A stretch of DNA of 8,717 bases from Paludibacter sp. (GCA_031284665.1 JAITXR010000303.1:1-8717); one strand, 5' to 3'. Counted from the stretch's first letter, positions 1 through 6,242 are shown. Program-made: numbers and translations. The notes: generated by a model from the letters alone, not told the origin.

Positions 1-2
1 AT

Positions 3-197
3 GGAAAAAATTCAAGCGGTTGCTTATCTTTATTTATGAATGTGATTTGGATTCTGATAGGCGGAATTTGGATTTGCCTGACACATCTCGGATTTGGGGT
101 GCTTTTTTGCATCACCATCATCGGTATTCCATTTGGTTTACAGCATTTTAAGTTAGCGGCATTGGCGTTGACACCTTTTGGAAAATCAGTTAATTGA
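3..197 (+). CDS. yccF: YccF-family inner membrane protein, 3' part only
   Basis: An open frame enters from the left edge and ends at TGA 195-197, leaving about 64 residues. It contains a hydrophobic segment (NVIWILIGGIWICLTHLGFG), then CITIIGIPFG, FKLAALALTPFG and a short end. This matches the C-terminal half of YccF (DUF307), where a second membrane hairpin is followed by the conserved IIGIP-G-..FK.A..AL.P.G signature. YccF is a small inner-membrane protein of unknown biochemical role. The internal ATG at 36 is not taken as the start because the frame stays open to position 3 and YccF proteins are normally about twice this length. The family call rests on motif recognition; the missing N-terminus cannot be judged. 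Confidence 0.8.
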   Translation, partial: GKNSSGCLSLFMNVIWILIGGIWICLTHLGFGVLFCITIIGIPFGLQHFKLAALALTPFGKSVN

Positions 198-264
198 TGA
201 ACTGATTTGATGAAGACAAAACGCGGACAAGCAGCAAAATTACACATTAAAAAACAATGTAAAT

Positions 265-885
265 ATGGATAATACAGACAACAAAAAGTTTTGGAACAGA
301 TTTGCTTTTTTGTACGACTTAAAGGTAAATATGATAAAAACAGACAAGTTGGCATACAAATTAATGATAGAAAATGTCCGCAAAGAACTGAACGCCGATA
401 TGGAAGTGTTGGAACTTGCCACAGGTACAGGGCTGATTGCTGTTAAAATTGCTGATGCTTGCAAGAGAATTGAAGCAACTGATTTTTCGCCAAATATGAT
501 AGAAACGGCAAAGGCAAAAGGATGCGCGGCAAATCTTACTTTTTGCGTTCAAGATGCCACAAATCTGACTTATGCCGACAAAACATTTGATGCAGTCATT
601 ATTTCCAACGCATTGCATATTATGCCAAATCCCGAGAAGGCACTTGCCAACATATCGCGCGTGCTAAAAGATGATGGCATTCTCATTGCCCCTACATTTA
701 CACGAAGTAATAAGTTTTCCGAAAAACTGAAAGCCGGATTTATGGGAATTTTTGGTTTTAAAACCTATTCAAAATGGACATTTGACCAATATCTGCAATT
801 CATCGAACAAAACGAGTGGAAAATTACAAAAAAAGATTGCATTAAAGCGAGTTTTCCATTGGCATATTTAGTGGCAAAAAAATAA
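265..885 (+). CDS. Class I SAM-dependent methyltransferase (Methyltransf_11 / UbiE-like)
   Basis: The 206-residue product has the Rossmann-fold methyltransferase signature. Motif I is VLELATGTG at residues 48-56, which binds SAM. The acidic residue at the end of strand beta-2 is D73 in EATDFSPNM and contacts the ribose. A motif near residues 95-121 contains DATNL...FDAVIISNALHIMPNP, and a post-motif region reads RVLKDDGILIAPTF. The N-terminal KKFWNRFAFLYDL resembles the entry helix of UbiE/COQ5-like and small-molecule methyltransferases. It is soluble, with no signal peptide. The substrate cannot be read from the sequence. The ATG at 265 follows an A-rich leader without a Shine-Dalgarno site, as usual in Bacteroidota. 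It is separated by 67 bp from yccF and 53 bp from the next gene, so co-transcription is possible but unproven. Confidence 0.88.
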   Translation: MDNTDNKKFWNRFAFLYDLKVNMIKTDKLAYKLMIENVRKELNADMEVLELATGTGLIAVKIADACKRIEATDFSPNMIETAKAKGCAANLTFCVQDATNLTYADKTFDAVIISNALHIMPNPEKALANISRVLKDDGILIAPTFTRSNKFSEKLKAGFMGIFGFKTYSKWTFDQYLQFIEQNEWKITKKDCIKASFPLAYLVAKK

Positions 886-938
886 AATACCATCTTTATT
901 CAATTATAAAAACAAACTGATACAATTTAGATAAAAAT

Positions 939-1352
939 ATGTGGAAATATTATGCATTATTATCTGCTTTTTTCGCTGCATTGACAGCAATTTTGGCAAA
1001 AGTTGGCGTAAAAGGAATTAGCGGAAACGTAGCCACAGCAGTACGTACAGTTGTAGTGCTGTTTATGGCTTGGGCTATTGTTCTATTGAGCGGGCAACTC
1101 AAAGAAGTAAAAGAATTGAGCAAAACAAACCTGTTATTCTTAATCTTTTCAGGAATAGCAACGGGGCTTTCGTGGATATTTTACTTCAAAGCATTAGAAA
1201 CAGGCAATGTGTCGAAAGTAGCGCCAATTGACAAATTAAGCGTTGTTTTTGTAATGATACTCTCATTCTTTTTTCTGAAAGAATCAATGGATATAAAAAC
1301 AATTATTGGAGGCGCATTGATTGCCATTGGTGCAATTGTGCTTGTAGTATAA
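939..1352 (+). CDS. Half-size EamA-family membrane transporter (DMT superfamily, COG2510-like)
   Basis: The 137-residue protein is almost entirely membrane-embedded, with five predicted spans near residues 3-21, 33-51, 64-84, 93-112 and 118-136. The stretch WIFYFKALETGNVSKVAPIDKLSVV is the typical EamA signature, followed by FFFLKE and a final IGGALIAIGAIVLVV helix. Canonical drug/metabolite transporters have ten spans built from two EamA repeats. This protein has one repeat, a length typical of the short COG2510 group, so it is complete rather than truncated and would be expected to work as a dimer. The substrate is unknown. An A-rich leader precedes the ATG, with no Shine-Dalgarno site. No promoter was recognised in the 53-bp gap upstream, so it may be transcribed with the methyltransferase gene. 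Confidence 0.85.
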   Translation: MWKYYALLSAFFAALTAILAKVGVKGISGNVATAVRTVVVLFMAWAIVLLSGQLKEVKELSKTNLLFLIFSGIATGLSWIFYFKALETGNVSKVAPIDKLSVVFVMILSFFFLKESMDIKTIIGGALIAIGAIVLVV

Positions 1353-1375
1353 AGATTCAGATAATTAATAAACTA

Positions 1376-1407
1376 TTTGTAATTAGCAAAATAAAATTGT
1401 AATTTTG
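1376..1407 (+). promoter_or_regulatory. Bacteroidota sigma-ABfr-type promoter upstream of the LamG gene
   Basis: A TTTG at 1376-1379 is followed by exactly 20 bp and then TAATTTTG at 1400-1407. This matches the Bacteroides housekeeping promoter (-33 TTTG, 19-21 bp spacer, -7 TAnnTTTG). Transcription would start about 1412-1416, giving a leader of roughly 145 nt that holds the repeat tracts at 1432-1555 before the LamG start codon. The S4 gene 9 bp downstream of LamG would share this transcript. Confidence 0.75.
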
Positions 1408-1431
1408 CACAACAATAATTACTCTGAAAAT

Positions 1432-1493
1432 AATGTAGAATGTAAAATGAAAAGACTACTATTAAGTGATTAACGATTAGTGATAAGTGATTA
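1432..1493 (+). repeat. Two 7-bp-period tandem tracts in the LamG leader
   Basis: Positions 1432-1452 are three imperfect 7-bp units (AATGTAG, AATGTAA, AATGAAA). Positions 1466-1493 are four more (GTGATTA, ACGATTA, GTGATAA, GTGATTA). The second tract, with the ATTA before it, recurs almost exactly at 2741-2765. The whole region 1353-1558 holds a promoter, these tracts and the 9-bp tract, and no gene was found in it. Confidence 0.8.
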
Positions 1494-1510
1494 ACTTCCA
1501 AATTAGATAA

Positions 1511-1555
1511 CTACTCAAACTTCTCAAACTGTTCAAACTTCTCAAACTATTCAAA
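1511..1555 (+). repeat. Five tandem 9-bp units CTNNTCAAA ending at the LamG start codon
   Basis: Five head-to-tail 9-mers (CTACTCAAA, CTTCTCAAA, CTGTTCAAA, CTTCTCAAA, CTATTCAAA) end 3 bp before the ATG at 1559. They occupy the place where a ribosome-binding site would sit. A related but less regular series occurs at 2812-2840 before the DUF4924 gene. Confidence 0.85.
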
Positions 1556-1558
1556 CAA

Positions 1559-2227
1559 ATGAAACCAACATTTATCTTAACGGCATTATTTTTATTTATC
1601 AACTCCTTATCGGCACAAAATGCCACGATTTGGAACATTGACAACCTCAATTCCATTGGCGGATACGCAATAATGGTAACAGGCGAGCCAAAAATAGTTC
1701 AAAGCGATTTGGGCAATGCGCTAGAATTTCATTCGGCAAGCAGCGACCGCATTCAAATCCCATCTTTCCCGTTGGCAAATGCTCAGGAATTTACTATCGA
1801 AGTGATTTTCAAGCCATACGCAATGGATTCGCTCGCCGGACCGCGATTTTTCCATATTTGCAAAAACGGAGGCACAGATAAAAATACAATTACTCTCGAA
1901 ACACGCTATAACTCTCGTGGTTGGTATGCCGATTATTATATACGGCAGGTCAGCGACAAAGGCTATATCAATCCTGCGCTTACGCATCCAATCGACCAAT
2001 GGGCGCACATTGCGTTAGTTTATCGAAACAATTCGTTCAAAGGATACACCAACGGCAACGAAGAAAACTCAGCCGCAGGTAACACCGACAGCCTTTTACC
2101 CGGCGCAAATGCCGAAATTTCGCTTGGCGGACGAATGAATAACGTGAATTATTTCGACGGCATAATTCTTAAAGTAATTTTTACTCCCGCAGCCCTCACG
2201 CCCGACAAATTTACTCTTCCTAAATGA
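1559..2227 (+). CDS. Secreted LamG / concanavalin-like jelly-roll domain protein
   Basis: The 222-residue protein starts with a clear signal peptide (MKPTFILTALFLFINSLSA, likely cut before QNA), so it is exported. The rest is a single LamG/Laminin_G_3-type beta-sandwich. ALEFHSASSDRIQIP is the typical opening strand, EFTIEVIFKP the next, and DQWAHIALVYRNNSFKGYTNG is the diagnostic central hairpin. AEISLGGR..NVNYFDGII and a final TPAALTPDKF close the fold. Such domains usually bind glycans or proteins; the ligand cannot be inferred here. No catalytic domain, lipobox or type IX secretion C-terminal signal is visible, so it is probably periplasmic or released. It ends with TGA followed directly by TAA, 9 bp before the S4 gene, and is probably co-transcribed from the promoter at 1376. 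Confidence 0.8.
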   Translation: MKPTFILTALFLFINSLSAQNATIWNIDNLNSIGGYAIMVTGEPKIVQSDLGNALEFHSASSDRIQIPSFPLANAQEFTIEVIFKPYAMDSLAGPRFFHICKNGGTDKNTITLETRYNSRGWYADYYIRQVSDKGYINPALTHPIDQWAHIALVYRNNSFKGYTNGNEENSAAGNTDSLLPGANAEISLGGRMNNVNYFDGIILKVIFTPAALTPDKFTLPK

Positions 2228-2236
2228 TAAACGCAA

Positions 2237-2653
2237 ATGACTCAAGAAGTTAGAATCGACAAATGGCTATGGGCTGTGCGCCTTTTCAAAACTCGCACTT
2301 TAGCCACCGAACAATGCAAAAAAGGTAAAATAATGGTAAACAATAGTGTTGCCAAAGCATCACGAATGGTTAAAATTGGAGATACGGTACAAATTAAGCG
2401 CAATCCGGTATTATTTTCGTTCAAAGTCCTTGAATTGAGCCAAAACAGAATGAACGCCAAACTTGTACCCGAATTTTTGCAGGACATCACCACTCCCGAC
2501 CAACTTGCGCTACTCGAACTTGGCAAAATTGCATCCAATGGCGTACGCGAACGCGGAACAGGTCGTCCAACCAAAAAAGACCGGCGCGAACTCGACCAAT
2601 ACACCACACCGTATTATTTAGACGAAGAGTGGGACTTTTCTGTTAATGATTAA
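2237..2653 (+). CDS. hslR: S4-domain RNA-binding protein, Hsp15 (HslR) family
   Basis: The 138-residue protein opens with an S4 domain: RIDKWLWAVRLFKTRTLATEQCKKGKIMVNN spans about residues 6-36, and the fold extends to about residue 65 through SRMVKIGDTVQIKR. A basic tail contains GRPTKKDRREL, which corresponds to the RPDKKERRDL of E. coli Hsp15. Hsp15 binds stalled 50S subunits carrying peptidyl-tRNA and helps recycle them; that function is known for the family and inferred here. It is cytosolic. The ATG at 2237 lies 9 bp after the LamG stop, implying translational linkage with an unrelated gene. The last codons (VND, stop) fall in a 7-bp-period repeat, so the repeat has encroached on the 3' end and supplies the stop codon. 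Confidence 0.88.
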   Translation: MTQEVRIDKWLWAVRLFKTRTLATEQCKKGKIMVNNSVAKASRMVKIGDTVQIKRNPVLFSFKVLELSQNRMNAKLVPEFLQDITTPDQLALLELGKIASNGVRERGTGRPTKKDRRELDQYTTPYYLDEEWDFSVND

Positions 2654-2671
2654 TGATAAATGGTTAATGTG
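2644..2671 (+). repeat. 7-bp-period tract overlapping the hslR stop codon
   Basis: Four units in register (TAATGAT twice, then AAATGGT and TAATGTG) run from two codons before the hslR stop into the intergenic region. Because 7 is not a multiple of 3, successive TAATGAT-type units place stop codons in different reading frames. A related tract lies at 8580-8600. Confidence 0.75.
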
Positions 2672-2683
2672 CAAATAAACAAT

Positions 2684-2697
2684 CCCGATAAATCGGG
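2684..2697. repeat. CCCGAT-AA-ATCGGG palindrome (first of three)
   Basis: A perfect 6-bp inverted repeat with a 2-bp loop lies 31 bp after the hslR stop. A further GGCA follows it, so the reverse strand reads TGCCCCGAT, the same start as the palindrome at 4255. It could fold as an RNA hairpin but has no U-tract, so it is better viewed as an interspersed palindrome than as a terminator. Confidence 0.7.
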
Positions 2698-2725
2698 GCA
2701 AGTTGTGCAAATGTGCAAATTAAGA

Positions 2726-2868
2726 AATGTAGGAATGAAATTAAGTGATTAACGATTAGTGATTAGTGTCCCGATAGCTATCGGGACTTACTAATTAGGT
2801 AACTACTCAAACAATTCAAACTACTCAAACAACTACAAACTATTCACTATAAACTATTCACTATAAAC
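2726..2868 (+). repeat. Composite repeat block upstream of the DUF4924 gene, related to 1432-1558
   Basis: This block repeats the order seen before the LamG gene: AATGTAG, then the GTGATTA/ACGATTA 7-bp tract (2745-2765), then AACTACTCAAAC-type units (from 2812). It ends with an exact 14-bp duplication, TATTCACTATAAAC, at 2841-2854 and 2855-2868, immediately before the ATG at 2870. Unlike the first copy it contains the 20-bp palindrome at 2768-2787. The gap 2654-2869 shows no gene and no clear promoter. Confidence 0.75.
2768..2787. repeat. Perfect 20-bp palindrome
   Basis: GTCCCGATAGCTATCGGGAC equals its own reverse complement. It sits inside the composite repeat at a place where the related copy before the LamG gene has no palindrome. 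As RNA it would form a 9-10 bp stem with essentially no loop; as DNA it is a candidate dyad or REP-like element. Confidence 0.9.
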
Positions 2869-2869
2869 T

Positions 2870-3418
2870 ATGTATATTGCTCAAAAACTTAAACACGAAA
2901 ATATTGTTGAATATCTGTTATATATGTGGCAGATAGAAGACCTGCTACGCGCTTTTGAATTAAATATGGATACGGTAAACGAAAAAATTGTGAAGCCCTA
3001 CCCTATCGAATCCGAAACGGAACGCAAAAAACTTTACGAATGGTACGAAAGCATTATCGAAATGCTGAAAAGCGAAAATGCGCAGAAACTTGGGCATATT
3101 CAAATCAACAAAAATATTATTATTCAAATAAACGATTTTCACACTCTGCTGCTCGAATCGGGAAAAATGCCGGATTACAACGCCAAATTTTATTATATTT
3201 TGCCATCAATCAACACTTTACACACTAAAAACACAACGCCAAAAAGCGATATTGAAGTTTTAATGAATTTTATGTACGGCATTATGACATTGCAAATGAG
3301 GAAGATAGAAATTGCAGCCGAAACATTGACAATCAAACAAGAGGCAGCAAAATTTCTACATTTATTAGCAAAATATTATAAAATGTATCAAAAAGGCGAT
3401 TTAGAATTTGAAGATTGA
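2870..3418 (+). CDS. DUF4924 family protein
   Basis: The 182-residue, mostly alpha-helical, soluble protein matches the Bacteroidota-restricted DUF4924 family. It begins MYIAQKLKHENIVEYLLYMW followed by QIEDLLRA, has an internal EWYESIIEMLKSE...GHIQINKNIIIQINDFH block, and a C-terminal LAKYYKMYQKGDLEFED. The length fits the family. The function is unknown; no enzymatic motif, signal peptide or membrane span is visible. The start at 2870 is supported because the conserved family N-terminus begins there. The leader is made of repeats and lacks a Shine-Dalgarno site. The 3' end of the gene carries the probable pdxJ promoter. Confidence 0.88.
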   Translation: MYIAQKLKHENIVEYLLYMWQIEDLLRAFELNMDTVNEKIVKPYPIESETERKKLYEWYESIIEMLKSENAQKLGHIQINKNIIIQINDFHTLLLESGKMPDYNAKFYYILPSINTLHTKNTTPKSDIEVLMNFMYGIMTLQMRKIEIAAETLTIKQEAAKFLHLLAKYYKMYQKGDLEFED

Positions 3419-3447
3419 TACAAGATAAATAATTTTTGTTAATTTTG
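3414..3447 (+). promoter_or_regulatory. Probable pdxJ promoter overlapping the DUF4924 stop
   Basis: TAATTTTG at 3440-3447, followed by CA, is a full match to the Bacteroidota -7 element TAnnTTTG. The best -33 candidate is ATTG at 3414-3417, with a slightly long 22-bp spacer, so the upstream half is weak. Transcription would start near 3453, only about 10 nt before the pdxJ ATG. The mRNA leader would therefore be very short. Confidence 0.6.
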
Positions 3448-3462
3448 CAGGCAAATTCTTTT

Positions 3463-4176
3463 ATGACAAAATTAAGTGTAAATATCAACAAAATAGCGAC
3501 ACTACGCAATGCACGTGGTGGCGATATACCAAATGTCTGTCGTGTGGCGATGGACTGTGAACTTTTTGGTGCTGATGGCATTACAGTTCATCCCCGCCCC
3601 GACGAGCGACACATTCGTTATCAGGATGTTAGAGATTTGCGTCCGCTGGTAAGCACCGAATTTAATATCGAAGGAAACCCTGCGCCGGAATTTATTCGTC
3701 TGGTTAAAGAAGTTAAACCACAGCAAGTTACCCTTGTTCCCGATGCTCATAACGATATTACGTCAAATGCCGGTTGGGACACAGTAGCGCATTTCGATTT
3801 CTTGAAAAATATAACCGAGCAATTTCACGAATCGGGTATCCGCGTATCTATTTTTGTTGATAGCGAAATTAAACATCTCGAATACGCAAAACTTGCCGGA
3901 GCCGACCGCATCGAACTATATACAGAGCCTTATGCCTCGCAGTATGCCGCCAATCGCGATAACGCAATTCGCCCATTTGTAGCCGCTGCCGAATACGCAC
4001 ACAAAATCGGACTTGGAATAAATGCCGGACACGATTTGAGTTTGAAAAATCTGAAATTTCTAAAACAACAAATTCCAATGCTCGCCGAAGTTTCGATAGG
4101 ACACGCACTTATTGCCGATGCATTATATTTTGGTTTGGAAAACACAATAAAACAATATAAAATGCAGTTAATATAG
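3463..4176 (+). CDS. pdxJ: Pyridoxine 5'-phosphate synthase PdxJ
   Basis: The 237-residue TIM-barrel enzyme condenses 1-deoxy-D-xylulose 5-phosphate with 3-amino-2-oxopropyl phosphate to give pyridoxine 5'-phosphate, the last step of DXP-dependent vitamin B6 synthesis in the cytosol. Conserved blocks are [14 protein letters not shown] (9-20), [12 protein letters not shown] (H43, R45, H50), EFNIEGNP (E70), TSNAGWD (100-106), [10 protein letters not shown] (E151), INAGHDL (H190) and [17 protein letters not shown]. The usual NIDH near the N-terminus reads NINK, a form I recall from Bacteroidota homologues. I place the start at ATG 3463, giving the typical N-terminus [10 protein letters not shown]. 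An upstream in-frame TTG at 3436 would run through the promoter core. The stop codon lies in the first unit of a 7-bp-period repeat. Confidence 0.96.
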   Translation: MTKLSVNINKIATLRNARGGDIPNVCRVAMDCELFGADGITVHPRPDERHIRYQDVRDLRPLVSTEFNIEGNPAPEFIRLVKEVKPQQVTLVPDAHNDITSNAGWDTVAHFDFLKNITEQFHESGIRVSIFVDSEIKHLEYAKLAGADRIELYTEPYASQYAANRDNAIRPFVAAAEYAHKIGLGINAGHDLSLKNLKFLKQQIPMLAEVSIGHALIADALYFGLENTIKQYKMQLI

Positions 4177-4215
4177 ACTAAAAGATAATAGACTGCTACG
4201 CTAATAGATAATAGA
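4174..4215 (+). repeat. 7-bp-period tract starting at the pdxJ stop codon
   Basis: Six 7-bp units in register (TAGACTA, AAAGATA, ATAGACT, GCTACGC, TAATAGA, TAATAGA) begin on the pdxJ TAG. AGATAATAGAC occurs twice, 24 bp apart. The unit order is degenerate except for the last two, so this is the least regular of the tracts. The 179-bp gap to exbB also holds GCAAATTAAGAA (shared with 2715-2726) and a palindrome; no consensus promoter was found in it. Confidence 0.55.
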
Positions 4216-4254
4216 CCAATTTTTATGCAAATTAAGAAGTCTCGTTAGAGCCTG

Positions 4255-4270
4255 CCCCGACGTGTCGGGG
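4255..4270. repeat. CCCCGAC-GT-GTCGGGG palindrome (third of three)
   Basis: A perfect 7-bp inverted repeat with a 2-bp loop sits between pdxJ and exbB. It shares the TGCCCCGA edge with the reverse complement of the palindrome at 2684. The fourth stem pair inward is C-G here but T-A in the others, a change made on both arms. No U-run follows, so it is not an obvious terminator. Confidence 0.75.
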
Positions 4271-4355
4271 GACAATATATTGGTAAAAATAATAGAACAA
4301 AACCGAAACATAAAAAAAATTTCATAATACTAATAATCATAATAAATTTATCACA

Positions 4356-5045
4356 ATGATTTTACTTCAAATCTCGGACAATGCCACACAGGCAGTAGTA
4401 CAAACAACACAAACAGCCGAAAAAATGAACTTATGGGATATGGCTGTATATGGTGGACCTATAATGATAGTGCTTGCCGCTATGTTAGCACTTGGCATAT
4501 ATTTATTTATCGAAAGATTAGTTACAATCAAAAATGCATCCCAAGAGGACAAATCGTTTATGAACCGCATCAAAGAGAATATTCAGGATGGCAAAATCGA
4601 CTCGGCTATTCGTCTTTGCAAAGACCAGCACACACCTTCGGCTCGAATGATTGAAAAAGGTATCAGCAGGCTCGGACGTCCGCTGAACGATGTGATGGTA
4701 GCAGTCGAAAATGTCGGCAACCTCGAAGTGGCAAAACTCGAAAAAGGACTTGTGGTAATGGCATCAATTTCGGGCGGTGCGCCAATGCTCGGCTTTTTAG
4801 GCACAGTTACGGGTATGGTACTCGTGTTTTTTAATATGTCGAACAGCAACGGCGGAAGTATCGTAATGTCCGACCTTTCGAGCGGTATGTATCAAGCAAT
4901 GGTAACAACTGTGGGAGGTTTGATAGTCGGGATTTTAGCATATTTCGCTTACAACTATCTAATTTCGCTAATCAACTCGGTTGTACGAACTCTCGAAGCC
5001 ACTACAATGGAATTTATGGACATTCTTAACGAACCTGCAAAATAA
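4356..5045 (+). CDS. exbB: ExbB/TolQ/MotA-family proton channel protein
   Basis: The 229-residue inner-membrane protein has three predicted spans: TM1 about 30-52 (GGPIMIVLAAMLALGIYLFI), TM2 about 133-157 and TM3 about 181-205. A cytoplasmic loop between TM1 and TM2 carries the charged EKGISRLGRPLNDV...VENVGNLEVAKLEKGL region. The family channel motifs are GFLGTVTGM (T150, T152) in TM2 and TTVGGLIVGI (T184, T185) in TM3; these threonines line the proton path in ExbB. It forms the pentameric stator around ExbD and, with TonB, converts proton motive force into outer-membrane transport. It lies 9 bp upstream of exbD and is the first gene of the exbB-exbD-tonB operon. TolQ is the alternative name, but the downstream TonB-type gene favours ExbB. 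Confidence 0.92.
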   Translation: MILLQISDNATQAVVQTTQTAEKMNLWDMAVYGGPIMIVLAAMLALGIYLFIERLVTIKNASQEDKSFMNRIKENIQDGKIDSAIRLCKDQHTPSARMIEKGISRLGRPLNDVMVAVENVGNLEVAKLEKGLVVMASISGGAPMLGFLGTVTGMVLVFFNMSNSNGGSIVMSDLSSGMYQAMVTTVGGLIVGILAYFAYNYLISLINSVVRTLEATTMEFMDILNEPAK

Positions 5046-5054
5046 ATTAATAAA

Positions 5055-5465
5055 ATGTTAAAAAGAAGAAGTAAAGTAGAGGCTGGTTTTTCAATGTCGT
5101 CGATGACAGATATTGTTTTCTTGTTATTACTGTTTTTTGTAATGACAGCCACCACTACTTCGCCCAACGATATTAAAATAAACTTGCCACAAAGCCGAGC
5201 AACAACAGCCACAAAACAAGTGGCAGCAAAAGTATTTATCGACGAAAACGGCAATTACTCTTTGGCGCACGGCTCAGGGCGCGCTGTGGCAATCCTACCG
5301 GAAAATTTAGAATCCGAAATAATGAATATTGTTGCCGGCGACAGCCTGACATACATCGCCCTACATGCCGACCAAACAATTCAATACGGCGAAGTGGTGC
5401 GAGTACTCGACATTGCAAATCAACACAAATTGAAAATAGTGATTTCAACAAAAACAAGAAAATAA
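5055..5465 (+). CDS. exbD: ExbD/TolR-family biopolymer transport protein
   Basis: The 136-residue protein has a short basic cytoplasmic N-terminus (MLKRRSKVEAGFSMSSM), one membrane span from about 18 to 36 (TDIVFLLLLFFVMTATTT) and a periplasmic domain. D19 at the start of the span is the protonatable aspartate equivalent to E. coli ExbD D25. The downstream DIKINLPQS segment is the conserved ExbD element after the span. The periplasmic part (VFIDENGNYSL...TYIALHADQTIQYGEVVRVLDIA...LKIVIST) is a standard ExbD/TolR fold. It pairs with the ExbB gene 9 bp upstream and lies 3 bp before the tonB start, so the three are almost certainly one transcript. Confidence 0.93.
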   Translation: MLKRRSKVEAGFSMSSMTDIVFLLLLFFVMTATTTSPNDIKINLPQSRATTATKQVAAKVFIDENGNYSLAHGSGRAVAILPENLESEIMNIVAGDSLTYIALHADQTIQYGEVVRVLDIANQHKLKIVISTKTRK

Positions 5466-5468
5466 AAC

Positions 5469-6239
5469 GTGAAACTCGAAAAACCTGACATATATGGAAT
5501 TGTCGGTTCTGCATTTTTCTGTGGGATAGTGCTTTTGTTGCTATTATTAATATATTTACCCGGAAGAGCCGCAGAGGAAGCCGGAATAATGATTAGTTTT
5601 GGCGAAGTTGCCGAAGGTGGAGGAAATCAACCTTACGCAAATGAGCCGAATACACCAAACCAGCCACCCCCACCCCCGTCTTCGCAGCCAACGGTACACG
5701 AATATGCAATGACACAGGATTACGAAGAATCGCTCAGAATTGAAGAGAAAAAACGGAAAGAACGGGAGCAACAGCAACTTGAAGAACAACGAAAAAACGA
5801 ACAACGGAGATTAGCCGAAGAGCAAAAAAGGCGCGATGAGCAGGCACGTCAAGATAAAATAAATCAGGCAAACAACGACATTGCCGGTGCTTTTGGAAAC
5901 AGCGGAGGCAGTGGTAGTGGACATTCGCAAGGCGATACTCGGCAAGGAAACCCACTTGGGCAAGGCACGTCGAACGGAAACTCGTGGTCGTTGGGAGGTC
6001 GCTCGCTAAATGGCACTCTGCCCGTTCCAAACGACAATCAGAAAGTCGAAGGACGAATTACCGTTTCTATTCGAGTGGATAAAACCGGAAAAGTTACACA
6101 AGCAACGATAGGCACTCCCACAAATATTTCAGACCCGATAACACAAAAAGCAGCCATCGAGGCAGCACGACGAACAAGTTTTTCGGCAGGCAACAACGAA
6201 GCAGAAGGAAGTATTACCTATAATATTAAGTTGAGATAG
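5469..6239 (+). CDS. tonB: TonB-type energy transducer (TolA-like layout)
   Basis: The 256-residue protein uses a GTG start 3 bp after exbD. In order it shows a membrane anchor at about 8-30 (IYGIVGSAFFCGIVLLLLLLIYL), a proline patch at about 60-74 (PPPPPSSQP), a highly charged E/K/R/Q helix at about 84-138, a Gly/Ser/Asn-rich linker at about 139-178 and a C-terminal TonB/TolA-like domain at about 180-256 (EGRITVSIRVDKTGKVTQATI...AAIEAARRTSFSAGN). It spans the periplasm and passes the ExbB-ExbD motor's energy to outer-membrane receptors. The long charged helix resembles TolA more than E. coli TonB, and the proline region is short. Operon position with ExbB/ExbD supports a TonB-system role. 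The target receptors are not in the window. Confidence 0.88.
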   Translation: MKLEKPDIYGIVGSAFFCGIVLLLLLLIYLPGRAAEEAGIMISFGEVAEGGGNQPYANEPNTPNQPPPPPSSQPTVHEYAMTQDYEESLRIEEKKRKEREQQQLEEQRKNEQRRLAEEQKRRDEQARQDKINQANNDIAGAFGNSGGSGSGHSQGDTRQGNPLGQGTSNGNSWSLGGRSLNGTLPVPNDNQKVEGRITVSIRVDKTGKVTQATIGTPTNISDPITQKAAIEAARRTSFSAGNNEAEGSITYNIKLR

Positions 6240-6242
6240 CTC

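Noticed and set aside
1..39. Small ORF from the ATG at position 1
   Set aside because: It is only 12 codons and in a different frame from the convincing YccF reading frame that covers the same bases.
939..1352. EamA gene as a truncated ten-span transporter
   Set aside because: Start and stop are clean, the five spans form a complete EamA unit, no second repeat remnant follows, and short single-repeat EamA proteins of this length are an established group.
1511..1555. CRISPR-like array
   Set aside because: The units are 9 bp with no spacers between them and no cas genes nearby; the same holds for the 7-bp tracts.
3436..3462. Nine-residue upstream extension of pdxJ from a TTG codon
   Set aside because: It would translate through the TAATTTTG promoter core, and the conserved PdxJ N-terminus [10 protein letters not shown] starts exactly at ATG 3463.
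4255..4270. Intrinsic terminator for pdxJ
   Set aside because: The stem is good, but the following bases (GACAATATATTGG) contain no T-run and the same motif occurs elsewhere as an interspersed palindrome.
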